64,000 nt of DNA from Nocardioides exalbidus. GTDB lineage: Bacteria; Actinomycetota; Actinomycetes; Propionibacteriales; Nocardioidaceae. This document shows positions 47,595 to 56,399 of the stretch, one piece after another. Below the pieces are notes generated by a model. The model was not told where the DNA came from. It worked only from the letters and a program-made list of their open reading frames with translations, and made no database searches. Every line of letters starts with the position of its first letter. The first letter of the stretch is position 1. The stretch lies in the NCBI RefSeq assembly GCF_900105585.1, contig NZ_FNRT01000002.1, forward strand, positions 3,038,001 to 3,102,000, written 5' to 3'. The position numbers and the translations under genes are program-made.

Positions 47595-49469
47595 GTGAGC
47601 CTCAAGAACGCGCCGCAGCCGGGCTCGACCGACCCGTCGATCATCCGCAACTTCTGCATCATCGCGCACATCGACCACGGCAAGTCGACGCTGGCCGACC
47701 GGATGCTGCAGCTGACCGGGGTGGTCGACGAGCGGGCGTCGCGGGCGCAGTACCTCGACCGGATGGACATCGAGCGCGAGCGCGGCATCACGATCAAGTC
47801 GCAGGCCGTGCGCATGCCGTGGACGGTCCCCGCCGACAACGAGGCCGGCGCCGAGCCGGGCACCTACGTGCTCAACATGATCGACACCCCGGGCCACGTC
47901 GACTTCACCTACGAGGTCTCCCGGTCGCTCGAGGCCTGTGAGGCCGCGATCCTGCTGGTCGACGCCGCCCAGGGCATCGAGGCCCAGACGCTGGCCAACC
48001 TCTACCTCGCGATGGGTGCCGACCTCCACATCATCCCGGTGCTCAACAAGATCGACCTGCCGAGCGCCAACGTGGAGAAGTACGCCGCCGAGCTCGCCGG
48101 CCTGGTCGGCTGCGAGCCGGAGGAGGTGCTCCTGACCAGCGCCAAGACGGGCGTGGGCGTCGAGGCGCTCCTCAACGAGATCGTGGTGCAGACGCCGGCC
48201 CCGGTCGGCGACGCCGACGCACCGGCGCGCGCGCTGATCTTCGACTCCGTCTACGACACCTACCGCGGCGTGGTCACCTACGTCCGCGTCGTCGACGGCA
48301 AGCTCAGCCACCGCGACCGGATCAAGATGATGTCGACCAACGCGGTCCACGAGATGCTCGAGGTCGGCGTGATCAGCCCGGAGCCGGTGAAGGCCGGGGA
48401 GATCGGCGTCGGCGAGGTCGGCTACCTGATCACGGGCGTGAAGGACGTGCGCCAGTCGCGCGTCGGTGACACCGTCACCTCGCAGCACCACGGCGCGACC
48501 GAGTCGCTCGGCGGCTACAAGCACCCCAACCCCATGGTCTACGCCGGTCTCTACCCGATCGACGGCGACGACTACCCGGGCCTGCGCGACGCCCTCGAGA
48601 AGCTCCAGCTCAACGACGCCGCCCTCACCTACGAGCCCGAGACCTCGGGCGCGCTGGGCTTCGGCTTCCGGTGTGGCTTCCTCGGCCTGCTCCACATGGA
48701 GATCACCCGCGACCGCCTCGAGCGCGAGTTCAACCTCGACCTCATCTCGACCGCGCCCAACGTGGTCTACGAGGTCGTCATGGACGACGGCACCCAGCAC
48801 GAGGTGACCAACCCGAGCGAGTACCCCGACGGCAAGGTCGCCGAGGTCCGCGAGCCGGTCGTGAAGGCGACGATCCTGGCGCCGTCCGACTACATCGGCA
48901 CGATCATGGAGCTGTGCCAGCTCAAGCGCGGCAACCTGCAGGGGATGGACTACCTCTCCGAGGACCGGGTCGAGATGCGCTACACGCTGCCGATGGGCGA
49001 GATCGTCTTCGACTTCTTCGACCAGCTGAAGTCGCGCACCAAGGGCTACGCCTCGCTCGACTACGAGCGCTCCGGCGAGCAGGCCGCCGACCTCGTCAAG
49101 GTCGACATCCTGCTGCAGGGCGAGCCGGTCGATGCGTTCAGCGCGATCATCCACCGCGAGGCGGCCTACTCCTACGGCGTGATGATGGCCGGCAAGCTCA
49201 AGGACCTGATCCCGCGCCAGCAGTTCGAGGTGCCGATCCAGGCCGCCATCGGCGCGCGCGTGATCGCCCGCGAGACCATCCGCGCGATCCGCAAGGACGT
49301 CCTCGCCAAGTGCTACGGCGGTGACATCAGCCGCAAGCGCAAGCTGCTCGAGAAGCAGAAGGCCGGCAAGAAGCGGATGAAGAACATCGGCTCGGTCGAG
49401 GTGCCGCCGGAGGCCTTCGTCGCCGCGCTCGCCACCACGCAGCCGGCGGAGAAGACCGGCAAGAAGTGA
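47595..49469 (+). CDS. lepA: elongation factor 4 (LepA)
   Basis: 624 aa translational GTPase from the GTG at 47595. G motifs: AHIDHGKST (24-32), IDTPGHVDF and LNKIDLP. Domains II, III and V and the LepA-specific C-terminal domain follow ([59 protein letters not shown]). It acts on ribosomes during initiation or back-translocation. The next gene begins inside its stop (GTGA). Confidence 0.97.
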   Translation: MSLKNAPQPGSTDPSIIRNFCIIAHIDHGKSTLADRMLQLTGVVDERASRAQYLDRMDIERERGITIKSQAVRMPWTVPADNEAGAEPGTYVLNMIDTPGHVDFTYEVSRSLEACEAAILLVDAAQGIEAQTLANLYLAMGADLHIIPVLNKIDLPSANVEKYAAELAGLVGCEPEEVLLTSAKTGVGVEALLNEIVVQTPAPVGDADAPARALIFDSVYDTYRGVVTYVRVVDGKLSHRDRIKMMSTNAVHEMLEVGVISPEPVKAGEIGVGEVGYLITGVKDVRQSRVGDTVTSQHHGATESLGGYKHPNPMVYAGLYPIDGDDYPGLRDALEKLQLNDAALTYEPETSGALGFGFRCGFLGLLHMEITRDRLEREFNLDLISTAPNVVYEVVMDDGTQHEVTNPSEYPDGKVAEVREPVVKATILAPSDYIGTIMELCQLKRGNLQGMDYLSEDRVEMRYTLPMGEIVFDFFDQLKSRTKGYASLDYERSGEQAADLVKVDILLQGEPVDAFSAIIHREAAYSYGVMMAGKLKDLIPRQQFEVPIQAAIGARVIARETIRAIRKDVLAKCYGGDISRKRKLLEKQKAGKKRMKNIGSVEVPPEAFVAALATTQPAEKTGKK

Positions 49470-49966
49470 GTGGCGGCCGCACGGTCCGTGCCGACGACGT
49501 CGCGCCGAGGCCGTGGCCCAACGGTGGCGGCACGACGCGGGAGCTCGCGCGCGCGGGTGACGGGTCGTGGCGGATCAGCCTCGCCACGATCGAGTCCGAC
49601 GGGCCCTTCTCGCTGTTCCCCGGCCTGCACCGGCTGCTGACGGTCGTGGAGGGCCCGGTGCTCGACCTGACCGTCGACGGCGTGCCTCAGGTCGTCGAGC
49701 CGCAGCGCCCGTTCGCCTTCTCCGGCGAGGCCGAGGTCGTGGCGTCCGTGCCCGAGGGGCCCGTGCGTGCCCTCAACGTGATCGCCGACGCGAGCGTGGC
49801 GGCGTACTGCACCGTGCTCGAGCTCGGTCGCGGCTCGGCCCTGCCACTGGCCGTCGACCAGGCTGCCTACGTCATCACGGGCGAGGCGCGCGGCAGCCTC
49901 GTCATCGGTCCGGGCGAGGTCGCCGGTCGCGGCACAGTCGCGGTGGTCACGGTCGAGGCCGGCTGA
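49466..49966 (+). CDS. HutD/Ves family cupin protein
   Basis: 166 aa from the GTG at 49466, translationally coupled to lepA. Family signatures: [39 protein letters not shown], and [15 protein letters not shown]. HutD is associated with histidine utilisation in proteobacteria, possibly binding formylated intermediates, but no hut genes are present here. Its role in this context is unknown. Confidence 0.88.
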   Translation: MSGGRTVRADDVAPRPWPNGGGTTRELARAGDGSWRISLATIESDGPFSLFPGLHRLLTVVEGPVLDLTVDGVPQVVEPQRPFAFSGEAEVVASVPEGPVRALNVIADASVAAYCTVLELGRGSALPLAVDQAAYVITGEARGSLVIGPGEVAGRGTVAVVTVEAG

Positions 49967-50014
49967 CCGCAGCGCTGACCAATCCGGGCGCGGGGGCCGC
50001 TGCGAAGCCGGGGC

Positions 50015-50965
50015 ATGCGACTGGCAGACCGGCTCCGCGTCGAGGCGATCCGCGCGAGCGCGAGGTTCGCGGTGTCGTACGGCGACGGGCTGCGGTTCGC
50101 GGGTCGCGACCTGCCGACGCCCGAGAGGATCCACGTCCGAACGCGCCACGGCCGGGTGCGGGTGCACCTCTACTCACCCGGCGGGCAGGACCTGCCGATC
50201 CACGTCCACCTCCACGGCGGTGCCTTCCTCATGCGCTACCCGGAGATGGACGACTGGTGGTGCCGCTACGTCACCGCGACCGCCGGTGTCGTGGTGGCCA
50301 ACGTCGACTTCGAGGTGGCTCCGCGGGTGGCCTACCCGGTGGCCCAGCAGCAGGCCCACGACGTCGCGGCCTCGCTTGCGGGGGACGGCACCCCCGTGTC
50401 GGTCGGCGGCTTCAGCTCGGGCGGCGGGCTCGCCGCCTCGGTCGCCCTGCAGGCGCGCGACGCCGGATCGTTCGCGCCGACGTTGCAGGTGCTCGGGATC
50501 CCCGCGCTCGACCTGTCGGCCGAGCCGCGCGACGGCGATCCCGGGATGATCTCGCCGGACCTGCGCCGCCTCGTGCGACGGGTCTACCTCCCGGACCCCG
50601 CGAGCCGGCGCGAGCCGTACGCCTCCCCGCTCCTGGCCCCGGACCTCACGGGACTGCCGCCGGCGGTCGTGCTCACCGCCGAGCGCGACGTGCTCCGGGC
50701 CGAGGGCGATGCGTACGCGGACCGCCTGCGCGATGCCGGCGTCCGCGTCGTCCACGACGTCACACCCGGCGTCGACCACTACTTCCTCACCGAGGACCCC
50801 GTGCGGGCCCGCGCCACGATGGCGATGGTGGCCGACGAGATCCGGGCCGCAGGTCAGGCTGCGGGCGCCCAGCGCGGGTCGCGGCCGAGCCGGGCCAGGA
50901 GGCGGTCGGAGGCGGACGCGTCGTCCGGTACGTCGACCGCCTCCGCGCAGACGCCCTCGGAGTAG
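50015..50965 (+). CDS. alpha/beta hydrolase (hormone-sensitive lipase-like)
   Basis: 316 aa. HVHLHGGAFLMRY gives the HGG oxyanion motif and VSVGGFSSGGGLAAS the nucleophile elbow (G-F-S-S-G). VVLTAERDVLRAEGDAYADR carries the acid and DHYFLTED the histidine. Probably an esterase. The domain ends near EIRAAGQ (about residue 285). The last 37 codons are Arg/Ser/Ala-rich, lie antisense to the next gene, and may be read-through of little function. Confidence 0.88.
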   Translation: MRLADRLRVEAIRASARFAVSYGDGLRFAGRDLPTPERIHVRTRHGRVRVHLYSPGGQDLPIHVHLHGGAFLMRYPEMDDWWCRYVTATAGVVVANVDFEVAPRVAYPVAQQQAHDVAASLAGDGTPVSVGGFSSGGGLAASVALQARDAGSFAPTLQVLGIPALDLSAEPRDGDPGMISPDLRRLVRRVYLPDPASRREPYASPLLAPDLTGLPPAVVLTAERDVLRAEGDAYADRLRDAGVRVVHDVTPGVDHYFLTEDPVRARATMAMVADEIRAAGQAAGAQRGSRPSRARRRSEADASSGTSTASAQTPSE

Positions 50966-51426
50966 AGCGCGTCGCCCCAGCCGTCGGCGGCAGCGTGGAG
51001 CACGTCGGCCTCCTCCTCGCTGACCTCCCACGGCTGGCCGGTGGCGCGGGCGATGTCGGAGCCGTGGACGACGAGGTCCCAGCCGTAGAAGTCGGCCATG
51101 GTCGCGGCGATCGTCGTCCGCCCGAAGTAGCCGTCGTACTCCCGCTCGGCGACGCCGTCGCGTCCGAGCACCTCGGCCACGGCGGCTGCGTGCCGGCGCC
51201 AGGCGGCCGCCGGGTCCGTCGTGTCGGGCGCGGTGCCGGTGTCGAGCTCCTGCCGCTCGAGGAACTCGCGCTCCGTCTCGATCGCGTGGACGACGATGTC
51301 GCGGACCGTCCAGTCGTCGCAGGGCGTGGGCGCGTCCCACCGGTCGCCGACCCCGTCGAGGATCGCGGCGAAGGTGTCCGCGCGCGTGGTGAAGTTCTGT
51401 GCACTCGTGCTGGTCGTGGTGGTCAT
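50854..51426 (-). CDS. TIGR03086-type (maleylpyruvate isomerase/mycothiol-binding-like) protein
   Basis: 190 aa from the ATG at 51426. DinB/MDMPI fold: FAAILDGVGDRWDAPTPCDD, DWTVRDIVVHAIETEREFLE and MADFYGWDLVVHGSDIARAT. His residues in VVHAIETE and VVHGSDIA are in place to bind a metal, as in mycothiol-dependent isomerases and transferases. It overlaps the hydrolase gene tail-to-tail by 112 bp and diverges from an AraC-type regulator, which may control it. Confidence 0.88.
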   Translation of the reverse strand: MTTTTSTSAQNFTTRADTFAAILDGVGDRWDAPTPCDDWTVRDIVVHAIETEREFLERQELDTGTAPDTTDPAAAWRRHAAAVAEVLGRDGVAEREYDGYFGRTTIAATMADFYGWDLVVHGSDIARATGQPWEVSEEEADVLHAAADGWGDALYSEGVCAEAVDVPDDASASDRLLARLGRDPRWAPAA

Positions 51427-51465
51427 GGCCCCGAGGCTCGCAGGCCCGGTGTCGGTGGCGATTGT

Positions 51466-51471
51466 GATAAT
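51466..51471 (+). promoter_or_regulatory. putative -10 box of the AraC-type gene, leaderless start
   Basis: GATAAT followed by 7 nt and the ATG at 51479, inside the 52-bp divergent spacer. Confidence 0.5.
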
Positions 51472-51478
51472 CCGACAC

Positions 51479-52306
51479 ATGAGCGGTCCGCACCCCACCG
51501 ACCCCGTGGACCGGGCCCACCTGACCGGTGTCACCCGGCCGTCGCCGCCGATCCACCGCTACGCGCCGAGCGACCACCTCGCCGACCTCGTCGACCGCTA
51601 CTGGATCCCGGTCTGGTCGCTGGCCGAGCCCTCGACCCAGAGCACGCTCCAGCACCCGATCTGCCTCGTGGTCGTCAGCAACACCTACGCCCGGCTCTAC
51701 GGTGTCGCCCGCGGCCGCTCGAGCGTGACGCTCGAGGGCGACGGCTATGCCGTCGGCACGATGCTGATGCCCGCCGCCGGTCGGCTGGTGCTCGGCCGGT
51801 CCGTCGCGGAGCTCACCGACACGGCGATCGACCTGGTCGAGGTGCTGCCGGACGCCCGACTGGTCGACGACGTCCGCGCCGCGATGGAGGTCGCTCCGCA
51901 CGACCCGGCATCGCACCTCGCCGCGATCGCGGCGATGGAGGAGTGGCTCACCGGATTCCTGCCCGTCGACGAGCAGGGACTGCTGGTCAACCACCTCGTC
52001 GCGTGGCTCCGCGAGCACCCCGAGGTGACCCGGGTCGGTGAGATGGCCGACGAGCTCGGCCTCACCGAGCGCAGCCTCCAGCGGCTGGTCGAGCAGCGCC
52101 TCGGACTGAGCCCGAAGTGGCTGGTGCAGCGACGCCGGCTGCACGACGCGGTCGAGGCGCTCAAGGCGGGGTCGACCAGCCTGGCCGACGTGGCCGCCGG
52201 CCTCGGCTACACCGACCAGGCCCACTTCACCCACGACTTCCGCACGATGACCGGGGTGACGCCGGGGGAGTTCCTCCGCGACCAACCAGCGTCAACCAAA
52301 AGTTGA
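51479..52306 (+). CDS. AraC-family transcriptional regulator
   Basis: 275 aa. The N-terminal sensor region (RYAPSDHLADLVDRYWIPVW) is of the DUF6597 type. The C-terminal AraC HTH pair covers about 180-270: VGEMADELGLTERSLQRLVE and TSLADVAAGLGYTDQAHFTH, then FRTMTGVTPGEFLR. Divergently arranged with the TIGR03086 gene. Its last codons and TGA form part of an inverted repeat (52291-52307) in front of the next gene. Confidence 0.92.
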   Translation: MSGPHPTDPVDRAHLTGVTRPSPPIHRYAPSDHLADLVDRYWIPVWSLAEPSTQSTLQHPICLVVVSNTYARLYGVARGRSSVTLEGDGYAVGTMLMPAAGRLVLGRSVAELTDTAIDLVEVLPDARLVDDVRAAMEVAPHDPASHLAAIAAMEEWLTGFLPVDEQGLLVNHLVAWLREHPEVTRVGEMADELGLTERSLQRLVEQRLGLSPKWLVQRRRLHDAVEALKAGSTSLADVAAGLGYTDQAHFTHDFRTMTGVTPGEFLRDQPASTKS

Positions 52307-52307
52307 C
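52291..52307. promoter_or_regulatory. 17-bp inverted repeat overlapping a -35 box
   Basis: GTCAAC-CAAAA-GTTGAC. It includes the AraC gene's stop codon and overlaps TTGACA (52303-52308), so a bound dimer would occlude the promoter of the next gene. Confidence 0.5.
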
Positions 52308-52331
52308 ACGCGTGCTGCACTGCGGCACCGT
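52303..52331 (+). promoter_or_regulatory. putative promoter of the 52338 gene
   Basis: TTGACA (exact consensus), 17-nt spacer, CACCGT, then 6 nt (GGAGGC) to the ATG. Confidence 0.55.
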
Positions 52332-52337
52332 GGAGGC

Positions 52338-52679
52338 ATGCCCCTCCTCCTCGGACACCTCGTCGTGGCAGCAGCCGTCACCGTCGCCGTCGGTCTCCTG
52401 ACCGGTGGAGGCTGGGCGTTCCTGGTCGGGATCGCGCTCGCCCTCTCGCTGTGGCTGATGCTCTTCGCCGGGTCCTACGCCACCCGACCGGGCGAGTCCC
52501 GCCGCACGACGTCGGTCGGGCAGTACGCCTTGGCTGCGGTCGTCGGGGTCGTCCTCGGCTACGCGATGTTCCGCCTCGGCGGCAACCCGAGCTTCTGGGC
52601 GGTCGGCTTCATCATGGCCGGCGTGATCGTCCCGGCCGGGTCGGCGGCCTCGCGGGAGTCGCGGACCGGCAGTGCCTGA
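52338..52679 (+). CDS. small membrane protein, function unknown
   Basis: 113 aa with four hydrophobic stretches (LLLGHLVVAAAVTVAVGLL, AFLVGIALALSLWLMLFAG, QYALAAVVGVVLGYAMF, FWAVGFIMAGVIVPAG). A short Arg/Ser-rich loop (SYATRPGESRRTTSV) lies in the middle. It overlaps the next gene by 8 bp and sits behind a strong-looking regulated promoter. Family not recognised. Confidence 0.75.
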   Translation: MPLLLGHLVVAAAVTVAVGLLTGGGWAFLVGIALALSLWLMLFAGSYATRPGESRRTTSVGQYALAAVVGVVLGYAMFRLGGNPSFWAVGFIMAGVIVPAGSAASRESRTGSA

Positions 52680-53247
52680 CGGCGACCCGCTGGACGACGT
52701 ACGTGCCGCGGCCACGACCCTCCACCTCGCCGAGCGCGGCCTCGCCGACGCGGTGCACGCCGCCCGCGCGGCGGGGGCGAGCTGGGCGGCGATCGGCTCG
52801 GTGCTCGGCACGTCCCGGCAGAACGTGTTCAAGCGCTTCGGCACCCCGCGCGACCCCCGGACAGGAGAGCCCATGGCGCCCACCGACCACGCATCCGTCC
52901 GGTCGACGACCGAGCGGGTCTTCACGCTGATCGACGAGGGGGCGTACGACGACCTCCGCGCCCTGATGCCCGACGACGTGGCCCGGGTGCTGACCCGCGA
53001 CGTCGTGCTCGGCACGTGGGCACGTGCGGTCGCCGACGCCGGCAACCTCGTCCGCTGCGAGGGCACGACGGTCGAGCTCCCCGGTGGCGAGCCCGCGCCC
53101 GACGGCCCGGTCCTCGGCACGGTCGTCGGCGTCACCACCCTCGTCTGCGAGGCGGGGGAGTGGCAAGGGCGCGCCGCGCTCGGACCGGACGGCCGGTTGC
53201 TGGGAGTGCTCGTCGTGCCCGTCGGGGCCGAGGGACTGCCGTTCTAG
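52672..53247 (+). CDS. helix-turn-helix protein with a DUF3887-like C-terminal domain
   Basis: 191 aa from the GTG at 52672. Residues about 10-60 form an HTH (AARAAGASWAAIGSVLGTSR, then QNVFKRFGTPRD) of a kind common in short actinobacterial regulators. Residues about 75-190 resemble DUF3887, an NTF2-like fold (TTERVFTLIDEGAYDDLRAL, LGTVVGVTTLVCEAGEWQGR). Coupled to the small membrane gene, so it may be its regulator. Ligand unknown. Confidence 0.75.
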   Translation: MPDGDPLDDVRAAATTLHLAERGLADAVHAARAAGASWAAIGSVLGTSRQNVFKRFGTPRDPRTGEPMAPTDHASVRSTTERVFTLIDEGAYDDLRALMPDDVARVLTRDVVLGTWARAVADAGNLVRCEGTTVELPGGEPAPDGPVLGTVVGVTTLVCEAGEWQGRAALGPDGRLLGVLVVPVGAEGLPF

Positions 53248-53271
53248 CAGCGCTCGGGCCATACTCGACGG

Positions 53272-53625
53272 ATGGTCTGGGCCAGGGTTGCCGTGACGAT
53301 TGGGCTGCTCGTGCTGCTCGCTGCGTTCGCGGTCGGAACCGAGCACCGGCCGGCAGCGTCGGTCGCAGGCCAGGTCCTGGACTGCGGCCCGTCGATCCCT
53401 GCGTCGTGGCTGCTGCCCGGCACCCCCGACCGTGGGGAGACGGGTCCCGGAGCCACGGTCGACGAGCGACGAGCTGCGGACGCGTGCGGCCCCGTCGTCG
53501 CCGAGTCCCGGACGTGGGTCGCGACCCTGATGGGACTGGGGTGCCTCGTGGCGCTCGTCGGCGGGAGCGCGATGGCCGGAACAAGCCAGGCCGGACCGGG
53601 GCGGGTCGCCGCGACCCGCTCGTGA
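53272..53625 (+). CDS. small two-span exported protein, function unknown
   Basis: 117 aa. An N-terminal span (VAVTIGLLVLLAAFAVG) and a C-terminal one (VATLMGLGCLVALVGGSAMA) flank an external loop with two cysteines (LDCGPSIP, DACGPVV). A CATACT box lies 6 nt before the ATG. Family not recognised. Confidence 0.65.
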   Translation: MVWARVAVTIGLLVLLAAFAVGTEHRPAASVAGQVLDCGPSIPASWLLPGTPDRGETGPGATVDERRAADACGPVVAESRTWVATLMGLGCLVALVGGSAMAGTSQAGPGRVAATRS

Positions 53626-53655
53626 GGCATCCACCTCGTTCCGACGAGGCTCGGC

Positions 53656-54747
53656 TCAGACGACCTCCCGCTCGACCGAGAGGTCGGTGACCGTGATCCC
53701 GAGGGCCGCCCCGAGCGCGGAGACCGGGGCCTCGAGCTCGGTCCTTCGCGGCTTCCGCGTCCGCGAGAACCACGTCACCTCGAGCGGCCGGCGCTTCGCC
53801 GTGCCGGTGGCACGCCAGTATCCGGTGATCCGGCCGTCGACCAGCAACGGCGCCAGGACCATCCCGTTGGCCCCGCTCCAGAGCCGGTCGAGGTGGGCCT
53901 TCTCCGAGAAGCGGACGCGACCGGCCGGGTCGTAGCCACACATGAGTGCGTCGAACTCGGGGAGCAGGCGCACGCCCGCGAGCTCTCGCGGGGCCGGAGC
54001 GCCCGCGAGATCGACGTACGTCCTGCCGTCGGGGCCGTCGTCGCGGACCAGCCCGTCGACCTGGTCCAGCACGCTGTCGACGTGCCGCAGCCCCAACCCC
54101 GACCACCAGGCGACGTCCTGGCGCGACGAGGGGCCGTGGCAGCGCAGGTGCAACCGGACGGCATCGGCGAGCGTGGGATCCGTTGCGGGTGGGAGGAAGC
54201 GGTACTCGGGTGCGCCCTGCCCGGACCAGTCCCCGTTGACCGGCCGGCGCACCAGCCCGCCGTGGCCGAACGCGAGGTAGCGCCCGGCCGGCTGTCCGGT
54301 GACGTCGTCGCGACCCTCGCGCGCGACGAGCCAGTCGTGCAGGTGCTGCTCGAGCGCGTCCGTCGAGCGCCAGTCGGTGGCGAACGCCTCGGTGGCCGTC
54401 CACAGCTCCTCGAGCGTCCCGTGCTCCAGGCGCAGCATCCGCATCCACAGCGTGCGCTGGCCGACACGCGTCGCGGCCCCGAGGGCGGCGAACTGGTCGG
54501 GCGTCGCGGTGTGCACGGTGCCGCGGATCGTGCTCCCGCGCACGACGGACCCGGACTCGTAGGCCTCCGTGACCTCCTCCCGCGTGGTCCCGGGGTAGCG
54601 GGCGGCGAGGCCCAGGAAGGGCGACCGGGCCGTCTGGGACTGGATGGGGCCGGTCTCGGTGAGGCGGCCGACGAGGTCCGGGGCGGGGTCGGAGGGGAAC
54701 TGGCGCGCCAGCGACGCCGCGGCCAGGTCGTCCCAGGTCAGTGCCAC
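53656..54747 (-). CDS. winged-helix DNA-binding domain protein (HTH_42/AlkX-YcaQ superfamily)
   Basis: 363 aa from the GTG at 54747. RLTETGPIQSQTARSPFLGL at the N-terminus, STIRGTVHTATPDQFAAL, and CHGPSSRQDVAWWSGLGLRH are hallmarks of this family of winged-helix proteins. Some members (AlkZ, YcaQ) are DNA glycosylases for crosslinked or alkylated bases. The QTA-type segment here reads QSQTA, so glycosylase activity is possible but unproven. Followed 15 bp upstream in the same orientation by the XdhC-like gene. Confidence 0.85.
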   Translation of the reverse strand: MALTWDDLAAASLARQFPSDPAPDLVGRLTETGPIQSQTARSPFLGLAARYPGTTREEVTEAYESGSVVRGSTIRGTVHTATPDQFAALGAATRVGQRTLWMRMLRLEHGTLEELWTATEAFATDWRSTDALEQHLHDWLVAREGRDDVTGQPAGRYLAFGHGGLVRRPVNGDWSGQGAPEYRFLPPATDPTLADAVRLHLRCHGPSSRQDVAWWSGLGLRHVDSVLDQVDGLVRDDGPDGRTYVDLAGAPAPRELAGVRLLPEFDALMCGYDPAGRVRFSEKAHLDRLWSGANGMVLAPLLVDGRITGYWRATGTAKRRPLEVTWFSRTRKPRRTELEAPVSALGAALGITVTDLSVEREVV

Positions 54748-54762
54748 GTGCGGACCGGGTCG

Positions 54763-55215
54763 TCAGCCGCGCATCGGGCCGCCGGGGCGGCCGTAGGACT
54801 CGGCCACGATCTCGGCGACGACGGAGAGCGCGATCTCGCCGGGGGCCTTGCCGCCGACGTCGTGACCGGCGGGCACGTGCAGCCGGCTGACGTCGTGACC
54901 CTCGGCGACGAGCTCCTCGAGGAGGCCCTCGGAGCGGCGGCGACTGGCCATCATCGCGACGTAGACCGCACCGGAGGACAGCGCGTTGCGCAGCACCGCC
55001 GGGGCGTCGGGCGCGTCGTGGTCGCACAGCACGACCGCGTCGCCCTCCTGCGGGTCGAGGCCCGGACCGCCGTCGTCGGCGGACTCGACGAGCACCGGCC
55101 GCCCGACCGTGGACGCGATGACCGCGATGCACCGCGCGATCGGGTTGTCGGAGAGGACCAGGATGCGGCCGCGCTGCTCGGGCTCGGCCACCCAGGGACG
55201 CTGGCGCATGCTCAT
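54763..55215 (-). CDS. stand-alone XdhC C-terminal (Rossmann) domain protein
   Basis: 150 aa from the ATG at 55215; an open frame extends to an ATG at 55296 (177 aa). The core has the XdhC_C pattern: VYVAMMASRRRSEGLLEELV and RLHVPAGHDVGGKAPGEIAL. Such proteins help insert the molybdenum cofactor into xanthine-dehydrogenase-type enzymes; the N-terminal XdhC half is missing and no molybdoenzyme is nearby. The upstream extension encodes SERQRAHRPEQRD and RSEAST, which looks like translated intergenic repeat, so I favour the shorter start. Confidence 0.75.
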   Translation of the reverse strand: MSMRQRPWVAEPEQRGRILVLSDNPIARCIAVIASTVGRPVLVESADDGGPGLDPQEGDAVVLCDHDAPDAPAVLRNALSSGAVYVAMMASRRRSEGLLEELVAEGHDVSRLHVPAGHDVGGKAPGEIALSVVAEIVAESYGRPGGPMRG

Positions 55216-55307
55216 ACGCGTACTCGCTTCGCTCCGTGCGCGCATGAGGCTCATGTCGCGCTGCTCTGGACGATGAGCTCGCTGGCGCTCGCTCATGGGC
55301 GCCAGCC

Positions 55308-55313
55308 TAGGGT
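55308..55313 (+). promoter_or_regulatory. putative -10 box, leaderless start
   Basis: TAGGGT followed by 6 nt and the GTG at 55320. Confidence 0.45.
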
Positions 55314-55319
55314 TGCAGC

Positions 55320-56252
55320 GTGTCCGTCACCATCCCCCCGGGACTGCTCGCCCAGCGGGCGCTCGGCAAGGACTGGTCCGACTGGCTCGACCGGCTCCCG
55401 CGACTCACCGCCGACCTGCTCGACGACTGGCACCTCGTGCCGGACGGGGAGTCGCTCCACGGCTACTGCTCGCTCGTGGTCCCAGTGCGCGACGCCGACG
55501 GGGTCCCGGGCGGCCTCAAGATCACCTTCGACGGTGACGAGGAGTCGGCCCACGAGGGCCTCGCGCTCCAGCACTGGGGCGGCAGGGGCGCCGTACGACT
55601 GCGCCGCGCCGATCCGCGACGGCGGGCCCTGCTGCTCGACTGGCTGCCCGGGCCCGACCTGGGCGACGCGTGGGACGTCGAGGCGTGCGAGGTCGTCGGT
55701 GGACTCTACGGACGCCTCCACCTGCCCGCCCTGCCGCAGCTGGCGACCGTGTCGTCGTACGTCGAGAGGTGGCTGCGCGAGCTCGACGGGCTCGGGCGCG
55801 ACATCCCGGTCCCACGGAGGTACGTCGACCAGGCACTCGCGCTCGGCGCCGACCTGCTCGCCGACGAGGCCCCGTCGGTGGTGGTCCACGGGGACCTGCA
55901 CTACGCCAACGTGATGGCCGACGAGGCGGGGGAGTGGCTCGCCATCGACCCCAAGCCGATGGCCGGCGACCGCCACTACGAGCCCGCGCCGATGCTCTGG
56001 AACCGGATGGACGAGCTCACCGGGCCGCTCGCGGTCGGGTCGGTGCGCGACGGGCTCCGCCGCCGCTTCCACGCACTGGTCGACGCGGCCGGCCTCGACG
56101 AGGCCCGCGCACGGGACTGGGTCGTCGTGCGCATGGTCGTCAACGCGGGCTGGACGGTGCAGGACGCCCGGGAGGCGCAGCGGGCGCTGACCTCCGACGA
56201 GCAGGACTGGATCACCCGGTGCATCGCCATCACGAAGGCGGTCCAGGACTAG
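55320..56252 (+). CDS. APH(6)/hydroxyurea phosphotransferase family kinase
   Basis: 310 aa from the GTG at 55320. Matches the streptomycin-6-kinase/HUR family: LVPDGESLHGYCSLVVPVRD, GGLKITFDGDEESAHEGLAL, VVVHGDLHYANVMADEAG (catalytic Asp192) and LAIDPKPMAGDRHYEPAPML. Such kinases are common in soil actinobacteria and may modify aminoglycosides, but resistance cannot be inferred without testing. Stands alone with a leaderless-type promoter. Confidence 0.9.
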   Translation: MSVTIPPGLLAQRALGKDWSDWLDRLPRLTADLLDDWHLVPDGESLHGYCSLVVPVRDADGVPGGLKITFDGDEESAHEGLALQHWGGRGAVRLRRADPRRRALLLDWLPGPDLGDAWDVEACEVVGGLYGRLHLPALPQLATVSSYVERWLRELDGLGRDIPVPRRYVDQALALGADLLADEAPSVVVHGDLHYANVMADEAGEWLAIDPKPMAGDRHYEPAPMLWNRMDELTGPLAVGSVRDGLRRRFHALVDAAGLDEARARDWVVVRMVVNAGWTVQDAREAQRALTSDEQDWITRCIAITKAVQD

Positions 56253-56399
56253 ACATCGGCCGAAAGTCGCAACCTTCGAGGGTGGGGCGCCCAAAACGCC
56301 GCTATTGCTACCACCCGGTAGGAAAAGTGACCTAGGTTACAGCCCAAGTCAGCAGCCCCCGCATGAGCCACACCTGAGCCACGAATGAGTAGGTACCAG

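Noticed and set aside
53601..53619. GCGGGTCG-CCG-CGACCCGC hairpin
   Set aside because: It lies inside the last codons of the 53272 gene; GC-rich chance pairing is likely, and there is no tail suggesting termination.
55320..56252. Acquired antibiotic-resistance cassette
   Set aside because: No integrase, transposon ends or composition change; APH-like kinases are common chromosomal genes in soil actinobacteria.
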